Assembly: GCA_913046365.1 (NCBI GenBank)
Contig: CAJWRM010000004.1
Coordinates: 27,467 to 91,466, forward strand
Source: an uncultured Flavobacteriales bacterium
Lineage (GTDB): Bacteria > Bacteroidota > Bacteroidia > Flavobacteriales_D > Crocinitomicaceae
Direction: 5' to 3'
DNA length: 64,000 nucleotides
Both the position numbers and the translations under genes were made by a program. Of this stretch, positions 46,188 to 59,577 are shown piece by piece (positions within the stretch are counted from its first letter, which is position 1; each line of letters opens with the position of its first letter). The notes beneath the pieces are model-generated. The model was not told where the DNA came from, did no database searches, and saw only the letters and a program-made list of their open reading frames with translations.

Positions 46188-46464
46188 TATGGGTGAAAGA
46201 ACTGAAATACAAGAGAAGCGCAAGGTATTAGAAAAGACAGTATCAAAACATTGTTTAGTTTTATATAACGATGATGTCAATACTTTTGATCATGTGATCA
46301 ATTGTTTAATACGGATATGTAGTCATGAATTGCTTCAAGCTGAACAATGTGCTTGGCTCGTCCATCAGAAGGGCAGGTGCAAAGTAAAAAATGGTTCGAT
46401 TAAAGAACTTAGAGTAATGTGTGAGGCATTGTTAGAAAACGGCCTTACTGCTCAAATTGAATAA
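46180..46464 (+). CDS. clpS: ATP-dependent Clp protease adaptor ClpS
   Basis: 94 residues. The N-end-rule adaptor motif is clear: LVLYNDDVNTFDHVINCL (about residues 26-43, with the Asn-Asp substrate-pocket residues), then the AEQCAWLVHQKGRC helix-strand unit. ClpS delivers proteins with bulky N-terminal residues to ClpAP-type proteases. Its ATG overlaps the stop of the giant gene (ATGATTAG); Met4 at 46189 is an alternative. It converges on the next gene after 12 bases. Confidence 0.93.
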   Translation: MISMGERTEIQEKRKVLEKTVSKHCLVLYNDDVNTFDHVINCLIRICSHELLQAEQCAWLVHQKGRCKVKNGSIKELRVMCEALLENGLTAQIE

Positions 46465-46476
46465 TGTTCAACCTTG

Positions 46477-47868
46477 CTATTTATTGAGGAGCTCGTGAAA
46501 GGTTTTGTCAATTGTTTCATAAACACCATTTGGTATAGGTCCTAGGGCAGGTATGCTTTCAATATTTAGCTCTTTATCGATGAGAATATAATAAGGAAAG
46601 GTACCTACATTCAATGTTTTCCATATAGGATGATAATAGCTGAGGCCATAAATGGGCCAAACTATTTCTTTGAGTATTCTTTGCTTGAATCCTTCATTAG
46701 TCGATTTAGCTTCCAAATAAATGGTAACAAATTCTATGTCATTTTTATACTTATCATAAAGCGCTTTCAAAGCGAATGTTTCAGGAAGGCTTTTGGGGTT
46801 AGACGGGTCAAAAAAATGGATATACTGATATTTATTTGCATTTCCGAGTACTCTTTGATTGTCTAAATAAATTGTTGGTAATGGATCTCCTTTAGCGAGA
46901 GAATAAAACTGCTTTTGAATATTCTTAGCGATTGTTTTATTTTGATCATAGCTAGAATTTAATTCAATGAATCTGGCTACTTTAATTAGATTATTTTGAG
47001 GCATGTTGCCTTTTGGATATTCTGATTTGACCATTTCTAACGCAATCATTTCAGCAATTTGTAAATTAGAAACAATGCTATCTGTTAATAAACTTCGAAC
47101 TAAAATCTCTCCATTACCTTCATTTAAACCCATTAGAACCCCCTGCTTTGCTCGGTCGTTTAGCTTTAAGAAGACTCCAGAGTAGAAGTCCTGAAAATAA
47201 TCAATATAGGATGGGAGATTGTAAAGCACCTCTTGGTCCCGTATGTAAAAGTCGAATTTTTCAAGTTCGTTTGGTCCACCGAAATAATTAATGTTATCAA
47301 TGGTTTTTCCTAAAACATATTTAATATGATTTTTGAAATATTCTGATTTCTCGTCTTTGTATGCCGATATGACCTCCATTTTGAACTTTAATACGCCGTC
47401 TATGAACTTTGACGGCTCAACATCCTTGAGCAGATATAAATCAGCGAATTCATCATCTAGCCAAGCTTCGAAACCAAGAATTTTATAATTGATGTCCGTG
47501 GAATCTAATTCTAAGAACAAAAGTTCTATTTCTCTTCCTGAAAAGTAAGGAATGACTTCAACAGATTCTTCGGGAAAAACAATCTTATAAATGCCATTTG
47601 GCTCAAGGTAAAGTTCTGAATAAGAATTATTTAATCGTATAGCATAACGTTTTACTTCTTCATTTTCCACCTCGAAGTAAAATCGATTTTTTTCAGTGGT
47701 TTTGAATTTCTGAACATAACGCTCCGATTTTGTAAAGAACTCCTCAATTTCGTACAGATAAATCCACTCTCCAGTACTATTTTGCGCTGTCCCAAATATT
47801 TGGGTTGCTGATAGACTCCAGAGAGGAATTAAAAGAAGAACAGAAATAAGAAATTTCATTCTATACAT
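46477..47868 (-). CDS. Secreted thioredoxin-fold protein lacking the CXXC motif
   Basis: 463 residues with a signal peptide (about 1-21; Met4 at 47859 is an alternative start), a beta-rich N-terminal domain like DUF4369 (about 22-115), a helical middle, and a C-terminal TlpA/AhpC-like domain (about 320-463). In the last, YQYIHFFDPSNPKSLPE occupies the place of the usual W-C-x-x-C segment, and IDKELNIESIPALGP corresponds to the cis-Pro strand. No cysteine is available for redox chemistry, so a binding or structural role is more likely than disulfide exchange. Many Bacteroidota encode such exported proteins; substrate unknown. Confidence 0.75.
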   Translation of the reverse strand: MYRMKFLISVLLLIPLWSLSATQIFGTAQNSTGEWIYLYEIEEFFTKSERYVQKFKTTEKNRFYFEVENEEVKRYAIRLNNSYSELYLEPNGIYKIVFPEESVEVIPYFSGREIELLFLELDSTDINYKILGFEAWLDDEFADLYLLKDVEPSKFIDGVLKFKMEVISAYKDEKSEYFKNHIKYVLGKTIDNINYFGGPNELEKFDFYIRDQEVLYNLPSYIDYFQDFYSGVFLKLNDRAKQGVLMGLNEGNGEILVRSLLTDSIVSNLQIAEMIALEMVKSEYPKGNMPQNNLIKVARFIELNSSYDQNKTIAKNIQKQFYSLAKGDPLPTIYLDNQRVLGNANKYQYIHFFDPSNPKSLPETFALKALYDKYKNDIEFVTIYLEAKSTNEGFKQRILKEIVWPIYGLSYYHPIWKTLNVGTFPYYILIDKELNIESIPALGPIPNGVYETIDKTFHELLNK

Positions 47869-47888
47869 TTAGCTATATTTTACAAGAA

Positions 47889-48350
47889 TCAAACCAGTTT
47901 GTCGGCAGCAGAAACAAATGCATCAATCGAGCCATTTGACTTAAATATTTCTCTAACAATAGATGCATTTATAGCGCCAACCTCATCTCGTGACATAAAA
48001 AACACAGTTTCAATCTTTTCCATCATGAAATTCATTTCTGCAATTGCTTTTTCGTATTCAAAATCAATGGAATTTCTTAGTCCTCGTACGATATGGCTTC
48101 CACCAACTTTTGAGCAGAAATCAGTTGTTAAACCTTCATAGGTCATTACCTTTACTCGGTCATTATTCTTGTAGATCTCTTGAATATGTGCAATTCTATT
48201 TTCCAGGTGAAATAAATATTTTTTGCTGGTATTTACACCAATTCCAATGATTACCTCATCAAATAGATCGAGTGATTTCTCAATTACATATTCATGTCCC
48301 TTCGTAAAAGGGTCAAAAGAACCTGGGAAAATCGCTTTTTTAATCTTCAT
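47889..48350 (-). CDS. coaD: Pantetheine-phosphate adenylyltransferase
   Basis: 153 residues from the ATG at 48350, which overlaps rsmD by 11 bases (ATGAAGATTAA); the longer frame from 48389 is an artefact of the overlap. CoaD signatures: AIFPGSFDPFTKGHEYVI (nucleotidyl-transferase T-x-G-H), VRGLRNSIDFEYE and FMSRDEVGAINASIVREI. It makes dephospho-CoA from phosphopantetheine and ATP. The order coaD-rsmD-DUF3822 is a common Bacteroidota arrangement. Confidence 0.95.
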   Translation of the reverse strand: MKIKKAIFPGSFDPFTKGHEYVIEKSLDLFDEVIIGIGVNTSKKYLFHLENRIAHIQEIYKNNDRVKVMTYEGLTTDFCSKVGGSHIVRGLRNSIDFEYEKAIAEMNFMMEKIETVFFMSRDEVGAINASIVREIFKSNGSIDAFVSAADKLV

Positions 48351-48891
48351 CTCTATCAAAGTTAAAAAAACTAAAATAGACATGGCCAAATGCCTTTACC
48401 TTTTGAAAACCTTTCGTCTCCTCGAAGGAAGTTTGTTTTCCATGTTCGATGATTAGGTTTCCTCTCTTGTTTAGAAGGTTTTTCTCTTCAATAAGCTCTA
48501 TAAGCTCAGTGTATTGTTGAAAGTCATAAGGTGGATCTGCGAAAATACAATCAAACGTTCCAATATCCTTTTGTATAAATTTTATAGCGTCTATTTGGAC
48601 AATTCTGTGTATTTCCTCTAGCTGATATGCTTTGCTATTTGTTCTGATGTACTTGCAGGATTGATGACTTAAATCTACACTTGTGAGCTTTTTGACTCCT
48701 CTTGATATAAACTCAAAGGAAATACTTCCCAAACCCGCAAATAGATCTAAAACGGATAATTCTTCAATATTAGTCGTGTTTTCTAGAATATTAAATAGAC
48801 CTTCTTTAGCAAAGTCCGTTGTGGGTCTAGAAGTAAAGGTTTTCATTTTCTTGAAACGCATACCCTTTAATGAACCTCTTATTATTCTCAC
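48340..48891 (-). CDS. rsmD: 16S rRNA (guanine966-N2)-methyltransferase
   Basis: 183 residues. RsmD features: MRIIRGSLKG at the start, RPTTDFAKEGLFNIL, SAM motif LDLFAGLGSISFEFISRG, SVDLSHQSC and catalytic FADPPYDF. It overlaps DUF3822 by four bases at its start and coaD by 11 at its end, so the three are probably translated as one unit. Confidence 0.95.
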   Translation of the reverse strand: MRIIRGSLKGMRFKKMKTFTSRPTTDFAKEGLFNILENTTNIEELSVLDLFAGLGSISFEFISRGVKKLTSVDLSHQSCKYIRTNSKAYQLEEIHRIVQIDAIKFIQKDIGTFDCIFADPPYDFQQYTELIELIEEKNLLNKRGNLIIEHGKQTSFEETKGFQKVKAFGHVYFSFFNFDRDED

Positions 48892-49613
48892 GATAAAAAT
48901 TGAATTAATTCTTTATCTGAATGCGTAGAGAGTTGTATTTCATTTAATATCTTAATCTTCTTAAAAAGTATTTTGGCCTCCTTTGTCTGTGTTTCCGAAC
49001 CGTAAAAAATAATGTTTGTTGCTTTCTTAGGAAGCTTTTCAAGGTGTGCAATTAAAAAATAGATAATGTCTGTGACAGTCGTATATTCAATACAATTAAA
49101 TGAAAAAAGTTTTTGATTTTGTAGCTTTATTAAATCAAAAGTATTGTCTTTTAGTACAATATGAACATCATTTTTTTCTTTTTGATTGCTCAATATTTTA
49201 TCCATATATTTTTTTGAGCTATTCATCATTGGAGTCTCAGGCATATTTTTTGAGCAGAAGTTGACGAACCAATTAAATCGTGTACTAATAAAATGTGCAT
49301 TTATGGCATCTATTTTTTCATCATAAATGGATTTATCTTCACTTATTTCAGGATAATTTAAGGTGAAATACGCCTCCTTTTTTTCTGGGTTGTAAATTTC
49401 ATGGGGAATCAAAATACCTTCATTGGCGTTGAATAGAATTTCTTCTATATCAATCCCTTTTTGAATCACATGCTCTTGAATTAAATGTTTTATTCTGTCT
49501 TCAGTAAATTTACTGTAAACATCAATTTTATATGGTTTAAACAGGTCTAGACCAGAACTTTTGTCTTGAACGAAAATTTCTTTATCGTTGAAAAAAAGTA
49601 TAGCGGAAGCCAT
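48888..49613 (-). CDS. DUF3822 family protein
   Basis: 241 residues, recognised as DUF3822 from its position directly upstream of rsmD and the ASAILFFNDKEIFVQDKS start with later THFI-like segment AHFISTRFNWF. The fold is thought to be actin/ASKHA-like with FNCIEYTTVTDIIYFL in the second half. Function unknown. It is soluble and cytoplasmic, three bases after the membrane protein gene. Confidence 0.8.
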   Translation of the reverse strand: MASAILFFNDKEIFVQDKSSGLDLFKPYKIDVYSKFTEDRIKHLIQEHVIQKGIDIEEILFNANEGILIPHEIYNPEKKEAYFTLNYPEISEDKSIYDEKIDAINAHFISTRFNWFVNFCSKNMPETPMMNSSKKYMDKILSNQKEKNDVHIVLKDNTFDLIKLQNQKLFSFNCIEYTTVTDIIYFLIAHLEKLPKKATNIIFYGSETQTKEAKILFKKIKILNEIQLSTHSDKELIQFLS

Positions 49614-49616
49614 TTC

Positions 49617-50525
49617 TTATTGAACTTCCCAAGAACCTGAAAGGTCGCTATTATCTAGTTTTCCGAAGAACATAGACTCTTTTCTAGATGCGCCTTTGAT
49701 TTCTGTTAGCGGCAATATTCCCTCAATTCGCATCGTGGGTAGTGTATCTCCTCCAATAACAACGGAAGCTGTATCAATATTCCACTCTTCTTTGTTCTCG
49801 GTAAAAGGAATATATTTTAAGTTTTCGGCTGAAAATTCACCATACCCATTGTCTTTACGTTCTTTTAAGTAGCTTCTGTTTTTTGAGAATGTGGTTTCAA
49901 TGAATGAAACGTTGATAGTGTCTCTTCTAAACCCAACAAGTTCTACCGGTATTTCTGGGGATTTCGATAGGTAGTATGCCTCGATTTCAGTCATTTTATT
50001 ATCAATAGCTTGACCTCTTTTGTATAGGTTAAATTGAATCAAGTAATCTCTTTCTTTCTCTGTGATTTTTCTACTTGGCACAGAGCCTTCAGCATCCAAA
50101 ATGGCTATGCTATCTTCTTTAATAAATGTTACAAGCGTCTTCCAGTCATGAGCGTAAACTTTATTTTTAGATAAATAAGCCTTTTGTGCTGTTTGTACAT
50201 CTCTCAAGTTCCGTATTGATAAACCTTTACATGCTTTGTAATTGTTGTTGTGTTCAACAGTATCGGATATCGATGTGTATGTGAATCCCAAAACAATGAG
50301 TGCCATACCTAAAGAAACGAAGCCAATTATTTTTGTCATCTTGGCTGATAGTTTTCCCGATACGTTCATCGCTGAAATGATGGCGCTTCCCAATATGACA
50401 ATTGCAGAGAAGATGAATTCAATGGATTGTTCATTCATTAGACCAGTAAGCAAAAGTACGAAACCGATTAGGCCGAAAATAAAGGGGACAGAATATTTTT
50501 TTATTAGTAAGGCGATATTTAGCAT
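49617..50525 (-). CDS. Hypothetical membrane protein
   Basis: 302 residues with three hydrophobic helices in the first 100 (SVPFIFGLIGFVLLLTG, FIFSAIVILGSAIISAM, IIGFVSLGMALIVLGFTYTS) and a soluble, probably periplasmic, C-terminal 200 residues. The segment IRNLRDVQTAQKAYLSKNKVYAHDWKTL resembles a pilin-like helix found in Bacteroidota hypothetical proteins. No function is known to me. It is the first gene of the minus-strand run ending with coaD. Confidence 0.7.
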   Translation of the reverse strand: MLNIALLIKKYSVPFIFGLIGFVLLLTGLMNEQSIEFIFSAIVILGSAIISAMNVSGKLSAKMTKIIGFVSLGMALIVLGFTYTSISDTVEHNNNYKACKGLSIRNLRDVQTAQKAYLSKNKVYAHDWKTLVTFIKEDSIAILDAEGSVPSRKITEKERDYLIQFNLYKRGQAIDNKMTEIEAYYLSKSPEIPVELVGFRRDTINVSFIETTFSKNRSYLKERKDNGYGEFSAENLKYIPFTENKEEWNIDTASVVIGGDTLPTMRIEGILPLTEIKGASRKESMFFGKLDNSDLSGSWEVQ

Positions 50526-50622
50526 AACAATTCTTGTAATTTAACTGTTACAAATCTACAATATTTAATTTTACTGCGACCAAGACAATTGTAAATTTTG
50601 GATTAAACCAATTCTAAGAGAA

Positions 50623-52035
50623 ATGAAACAAAATAAATTCGTTGAAAATGTCATTTCCTTAAGTGATTTTGAACTATCCGGAGATCAATTATTTGCCACC
50701 GAATTGTTCGCTGGCTTTCTAGAAAAGGATTTCAGTAGTGGCTTGTCTGTTTTTGTTCTTGCAGGTTACGCGGGTACAGGGAAGTCCACCTTGACATCGC
50801 TCTTGAATAGGGCATTAAGGCAAGCTAAAATGAATACACGATTAGCTGCACCTACGGGTAGAGCAGCAAAAGTTTTATCTGTCTATGCAAATCAAAAGGC
50901 TCAGACGATTCATAAGGAGATTTATTTTGGAGGAAATGCTTTGGAGGAACGGGTTAAACTAACACCTGCAAAAAACAAACATAGAAATACCATCTTTTTC
51001 GTCGATGAGGCTTCAATGATTCCATCGGGGTCACAGGGAGACAATGACATACTAAATGACCTCATTTACTATGTAAAAGAAGGCTATAAATGTAAGCTGG
51101 TTTTTGTCGGAGATATTGGTCAGCTTCCTCCTGTAGGTCAGGAAACTTCCCCCGCATTGGATTCGGATTTTCTTGAAATGTCTTTTAGTAATTTGAATGT
51201 TTATTATGCTCAACTCAAACAAATATTTCGAACCAGCGAATCTTCCTCCATTATCTCAAATGCCACGTATATTCGAAATAAAGCAGTTTTTCAACCGCCC
51301 TTTATCATCGAGAAAGATGAAAACACCCAATCCTTGAAAGGCAATGAAGTCCAAGAAAGATTGGAAGAAAGTATTCATGCAAAGGGATCAGACAACGTTG
51401 TGGTCCTAACATTGTCAAATAAACAAGCCAACAGGTGGAACAATGGTATTAGACAAAGTATTCATTTCCGTGAAGAAATGCTTGAAACAAATGAGTCTTT
51501 GCTTGTAATCCGAAATAATTATTTTTGGATTGGGCCAACCTCTCCGATGGGTTTTCTAGCCAACGGAGAGAATATACGTGTTGAAAAAATCATTAGAGAG
51601 GAAGAGATGTATGGGTTTCAGTTTGCGAAGGTTTTGATTTCTTTTCCAAACTACCCTGAGGAGGCGTTCAAAGAAGTTTTAGTGTTGAAGGACACTTTGC
51701 TCATTGAAACTGCAAACCTAAGTCGGGATAGAATGAAGGAACTTTTCTTTGAAATCGAGAAGGATTATTGGCACATCAGTATAAAGTCAAAAAGATACCA
51801 AGAGATACTCATGAATCCCTATTTCAATGCATTACATGTCAAATATGCAAATGCCTTAACTGTTCATAAAGCCCAAGGAGGGCAGTGGCTTGATGTGTAC
51901 CTAGATGGTTCTTATATCCCTGAGCAGATGAAAGATAGCTCATATCTAAGATGGCTTTACACGGCAGCCACACGTGCAAAAGAGAATTTGTATTTGGTCA
52001 ATTTCCCTGATGAGTTTTTCCAAAATCATCGATGA
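50623..52035 (+). CDS. RecD-like superfamily 1 DNA helicase
   Basis: 470 residues. Walker A AGYAGTGKS (about 47-55), motif Ia LAAPTGRAAKVL, Walker B FVDEASM, motif III FVGDIGQLPPVG, the QIFRTSESS motif (IV-like), and the UvrD_C_2-type C-terminal LTVHKAQGGQW followed by LYTAATRAKENLYLV (motif VI). It is shorter than RecD2 because the N-terminal HhH region is lacking, and resembles the compact AAA/RecD-like helicase that is widespread in Bacteroidota. A 5'-3' helicase in DNA repair is likely; the partner is unknown. Confidence 0.88.
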   Translation: MKQNKFVENVISLSDFELSGDQLFATELFAGFLEKDFSSGLSVFVLAGYAGTGKSTLTSLLNRALRQAKMNTRLAAPTGRAAKVLSVYANQKAQTIHKEIYFGGNALEERVKLTPAKNKHRNTIFFVDEASMIPSGSQGDNDILNDLIYYVKEGYKCKLVFVGDIGQLPPVGQETSPALDSDFLEMSFSNLNVYYAQLKQIFRTSESSSIISNATYIRNKAVFQPPFIIEKDENTQSLKGNEVQERLEESIHAKGSDNVVVLTLSNKQANRWNNGIRQSIHFREEMLETNESLLVIRNNYFWIGPTSPMGFLANGENIRVEKIIREEEMYGFQFAKVLISFPNYPEEAFKEVLVLKDTLLIETANLSRDRMKELFFEIEKDYWHISIKSKRYQEILMNPYFNALHVKYANALTVHKAQGGQWLDVYLDGSYIPEQMKDSSYLRWLYTAATRAKENLYLVNFPDEFFQNHR

Positions 52036-54364
52036 TAAAAAAAAGCTTGTTCTTGATACGTTTGTAAGCATTAATAGAATATTTTTGTCGTGAAATGATG
52101 AAATTCTTCAGTGAAAAAAACTTTGCTAAATGGTCACTGGTTGTGGGCGCAGTGCTGCTGCTGCTTACTGCTTTCTTAGGTTACAAGGCTACTAGCCTCA
52201 AATTTGATTATGATTTTGAAAAGTTCTTTCCTGCCGAAGATAAAGATGCTGATTATTTTTACGAGCACCGGGAGAAATTTGAGTACGATAACAATTTTAT
52301 ATTAATCGCACTTGAGAATAAAAAAGGGGTTTTTGAGGTCCCCTTCATGAAAGAGGTCGCAAGTCTTACGAGCAGACTGCAAGCTGAAACTCCATATTTG
52401 ACGGGTGTAAGATCTATTACAAATCAGAATGAGGTTTCACTTTTTGGAATTAATAACGTGGTTGAGCGTCCTTATATTGATCTGGATAAATGGTCACAGG
52501 ATGTTGCCTTTATCAAAAAAGACTCATCCAGAATATACAGTAGTAAAGAGCTTTTAAATACCTTGGTCGCACGTGATGGGAAATCCGTTTGTTTATTTCT
52601 AAAACATGAAAATGGACTTTCTGTAAAGAAAAGTGATACCCTGGTCAAGGCCGTGAAGCATTTGCTTTCTGATTATAACTTTAATGGTGTTCATTTGGCA
52701 GGAACCACCGTAGGTCAGCGTTATTATATTGAAAAAATGAATTCGGAGCTGTTGTTTTTCATGGCACTAAGTGCTGTTTTAGTCATACTTTTCTTATTTA
52801 TTGCATTTAGATCGGGTTGGGGTATTTTGGTACCTCAGGTCGTTATTTTTGCTTCCATGTTGTGGGTAATTGGTGGTATGGGACTATTCAATAGTCCTAT
52901 GAACATCTTGTTGACAACGCTTCCTTCTATCATGTTTGTTGTGGCGATGTCTGATGTCATTCATTTGGTTTCTAGATATATGGATGCGTTACGTGACGGC
53001 TTTTCTAAATTTGAATCTATTAAAATAACAATAAGGGAGGTAGGTTTTCCTACGTTTTTAACGTCATTAACGACTTCGGTGGGTTTCTTTTCGCTTTATT
53101 TTATAAATGTGCAGCCGGTGAAAATGTTTGGTTTAATTATAGGAATAGGTGTTCTTTTGGCCTTTTTCTTGTCTATTTTATTTTTGCCGATTCTTTTTTA
53201 TTATTTCCCTTCGCCGAATATCATTAAAAAAAGAAAGGAAACGCTATGGGGCAAGTTTTTACCCAAGGCTTATGAATGGATAATCACCCACAAACGGAAC
53301 GTTTGGATTGCCTCCGGTTTATTTATCGGGTTTTCTATTTTAGGAATGACCTTTCTCAAATCAGATAATCTGTTGATGGATGACCTAAAAGCATCTGATC
53401 CAATAAAAGCTGATTTTTATTATTTCGATCAACATTATGGTGGGTACCGCCCTTTTGAATTGGCAGTAAATGTTTTAGATACAAACAGTACGGCATGGTC
53501 ATTAGATGTGCTCAAGGAGCTTGAGGAAGTGGAGAATTACATCGAGGACACTATGGGTGTTGAGCTCAAAACTTCTCTTGTTCAATCCCTGAAGGTCCTT
53601 AGCCGATCTTCTCATTTTGGAGATGAAGCTTTTTTTCAGCTTCCTAAAAAGAAGAAACAGATAAAACGTTTCAGAAGGTATTTGAAAATAGCCGAACGTG
53701 GTGCATTACTTCCCCTTTTCTTAGATACTACCGAGCGATTGACTAGAATTCAAGGAACTATTCTTGATTTAGGAAATAATATTATTACCGAACGCACAAA
53801 TCGTTTTCAAGAATATTTGACGCGAAGGGATTTTCAGAATATTCAAGTTCGTGTAACTGGATCAGCATACCTTCTAGATAAAAATATCCGATATCTATCA
53901 AATAGCTTAATTTATGGATTACTGCTTTCAATAGGTGTAGTTTCTATAATAATGGGACTTGTCTTTAGGTCTTTCAGGATGGTTTTGATCAGCTTGCTAC
54001 CAAATACAATCCCACTCATTTTTATAGCAGCTATTATGGGCTATTTGGGTATTGAGGTAAAGACGAGTACCTCTATTATTTTTACAATTGCTTTTGGAAT
54101 AGCTGTTGATGATACGATTCATCTCCTAGGTAAGTTTAAGTTTGAATTGATGAAAGGGAAGTCTGTACCTGAAGCGCTCAAGCACTCTTTTATTGTCACT
54201 GGTAAAGCGATGGTGCTTACAACGCTTATTCTTTGTAGCGGATTTCTTCTTCTTTTGTTTTCAACCTTTATGGGAACCTTTAATATGGGATTTCTTCTGG
54301 GAATAACTCTTTTTGTTGCCCTAATCTTAGACCTTACATTGTTGCCTTTATTGATCTTAGCGTT

Positions 54365-57725
<3,361 letters not shown>

Positions 57726-57740
57726 CTAAAGTTTTTTTTG

Positions 57741-57748
57741 CAAAGATA
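57741..57748 (-). promoter_or_regulatory. -7 box for the ABC-F gene
   Basis: Minus-strand TATCTTTG followed by C, 15 bases before the ABC-F ATG. A TTC (one mismatch to TTG) lies at a 20-base spacer, inside the 3' end of the preceding gene, so the ABC-F/M61 pair may have its own promoter. Confidence 0.5.
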
Positions 57749-57758
57749 CGGATTTCTC

Positions 57759-58316
57759 TTATTCCTTTGAACAGGTATATACAAATGCAGGAGGTATGTT
57801 TAGAAGACACGACTTAATCTTTACTTTAGAAAATACTTTTTCGAGCATTTTTTGGGATTGAAGCGTATATTGGAATTGAATATATTTTCCTTTTTTCGAA
57901 AGCACATCGCTTGCTGAGAGAACAATTCTATTTCTTAGAAAAGAGGGTAAAACCGCCAATGGAAGGGAGGAAATAATAATATCGGCTTGAGATAATCGCA
58001 GTTGCTTGAGGTAAAGTGATAAATCTGTAGCAGATCCATTAACCAATGTCAATCTTGGATCGCTAAATTGCTGCTTGAGGTTGTTGTAAAAACTTGTATT
58101 GATTTCAATGACTAAAAGTTTTGTCTTTGGGCCGATTAATTCTAGCAGTTTTTTGGTGAAAACACCTGTGCCCGGACCTAATTCAACGACTAAGTTTGCC
58201 TCTGAAAGAGACAAGTTTCCCATCATTTTCTTGGTGAGGTATTTTGAGCTAGGTGCAATGGCACCAACTTGATTGTTTTTGTTTAAAAATTCTTTAAGAA
58301 ATGAGGAGGTTTTCAA
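57759..58316 (-). CDS. SAM-dependent methyltransferase, phospholipid N-methyltransferase-like
   Basis: 185 residues. The N-terminus FLKEFLNKNNQVGAIAPSSK and SAM motif VVELGPGTGVFTKKLLE (about 43-59) match the PmtA-like group (COG3963), related to the KsgA fold; a later IIISSLPLAVLP replaces the NPPY motif, as in that group. PmtA methylates phosphatidylethanolamine, but many homologues are uncharacterised and a different substrate is possible. It is four bases downstream of the dihydroorotase-like gene. Confidence 0.8.
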   Translation of the reverse strand: MKTSSFLKEFLNKNNQVGAIAPSSKYLTKKMMGNLSLSEANLVVELGPGTGVFTKKLLELIGPKTKLLVIEINTSFYNNLKQQFSDPRLTLVNGSATDLSLYLKQLRLSQADIIISSLPLAVLPSFLRNRIVLSASDVLSKKGKYIQFQYTLQSQKMLEKVFSKVKIKSCLLNIPPAFVYTCSKE

Positions 58317-58320
58317 GTAT

Positions 58321-59577
58321 TCAGTTCATGTTAAATTGACCATCCCTCGATACGCCTATTACCTTTCCTTGGAGTTTTGATAGATCGAAAGGAGAATATA
58401 GTTTGTCTTTTTTCGATAGAAGGGTTGAGTCAAATTTTTCGCTAGGATCAAATATAGTAATATTTGCAATGCAATCTTTTTCTATTGATTCCATAGAAAT
58501 CCCGAGAATATAGGATGGTCTATCTGAAAGAATTGAAATAAGCTCAGCTACTCCAATTTTTGTATTTGTATTCATTGCCGCAAAAACAGTTTGTATATGT
58601 GGTGCACCAAAAGAAGCACTTTCGAAATCCACCTCTTTTTCATCTTCATCAGTAGGTCTGTGATTAGATACAACACAATCAATAGAACCTTCTGACAATG
58701 CTTTAACTAAGGCTTTTGTGTCTTTTAAATCTCGAAGCGGAGGCTGTGTTTTAAACTTCGTATTGAATGTTAGGACTTCTGACTCGTCAAAGCACAAGTT
58801 CATAACATGAGCCTCAGCCGTCACTCGAAGACCTTTTTTCTTTGCCTTTGCAATTAACTCGGCACCTTCTTGAGTAGACACACCGCTGATATGTAGGCTT
58901 CCTCCACTATATTCTAGAACCCTTAAATGTCTCTCTATCTCAATGATTTCTGAAATATTGGGATCACCTTTGAGTCCTGTTTTGAGTGAAGCATCTCCTT
59001 CGTTTACCTGAGTATTTTTGGATAGTGATGAGTGACCTAAGCTGACAACAATTTTACCAGAAAAATTTTGTGCGTACATGAGTGCATTACTGAGAACCGA
59101 AGCATCTGTAGATATTCGATCATCTGTAAAAAGAGCCGCGCCGGATTTTTGCATATCATAAAGCTCTGCCAATTCTTTACCTTTCATTTGTTTAGTTAAA
59201 CAACCCATAGCAATAATGCCAGTGGGTTTTTTAGTGGCTTTTCTGTAAAGCGAATCTATGGAAGCCTTTTGATCCATAACAGGTTGGGTTGAGGGAAGAA
59301 CACCTACTTGTGTAAATCCACCTTTTGCCGCTTTATCTAAGCCTGATTCTATTGTTTCTTTGTATTCATGCCCAGGGTCGCAAAAGTGTGCTTTCAAGTC
59401 TATCCATCCCTTAGAAACATGTAAGTCTTTTGATTCAATAGTCTTGTAGTTTTTATCTACTTTTATATGGTCCTTGATTTCAGCAATTTTGCCGTTGTGA
59501 ATCAGGATATCCTTATGCTTATTGTGAAAAGCAGAAGTTTGATCTATTATTTTAGCTTGCTTTAGTAGTACTTTCAT
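58321..59577 (-). CDS. Dihydroorotase-like protein with degenerate active site
   Basis: 418 residues of the amidohydrolase/DHOase fold (class I, multifunctional-complex type). The metal motif D-x-H-x-H-x-R-x-P-G is D60-L-K62-A-H64-F-C66-D-P-G, so the first His and the substrate Arg are replaced. The TDHAPH motif reads SNHRPT (304-309), so the catalytic Asp is Asn305. The metal-binding Lys/His segment is also not recognisable (VSLGHSSLS), while LHISGVST keeps its His. It is likely non-catalytic or altered, comparable to the PyrC' pseudo-enzymes that support aspartate transcarbamoylase assembly in other bacteria; that is inference. It overlaps the BatA-like gene by 26 bases. Confidence 0.85.
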   Translation of the reverse strand: MKVLLKQAKIIDQTSAFHNKHKDILIHNGKIAEIKDHIKVDKNYKTIESKDLHVSKGWIDLKAHFCDPGHEYKETIESGLDKAAKGGFTQVGVLPSTQPVMDQKASIDSLYRKATKKPTGIIAMGCLTKQMKGKELAELYDMQKSGAALFTDDRISTDASVLSNALMYAQNFSGKIVVSLGHSSLSKNTQVNEGDASLKTGLKGDPNISEIIEIERHLRVLEYSGGSLHISGVSTQEGAELIAKAKKKGLRVTAEAHVMNLCFDESEVLTFNTKFKTQPPLRDLKDTKALVKALSEGSIDCVVSNHRPTDEDEKEVDFESASFGAPHIQTVFAAMNTNTKIGVAELISILSDRPSYILGISMESIEKDCIANITIFDPSEKFDSTLLSKKDKLYSPFDLSKLQGKVIGVSRDGQFNMN

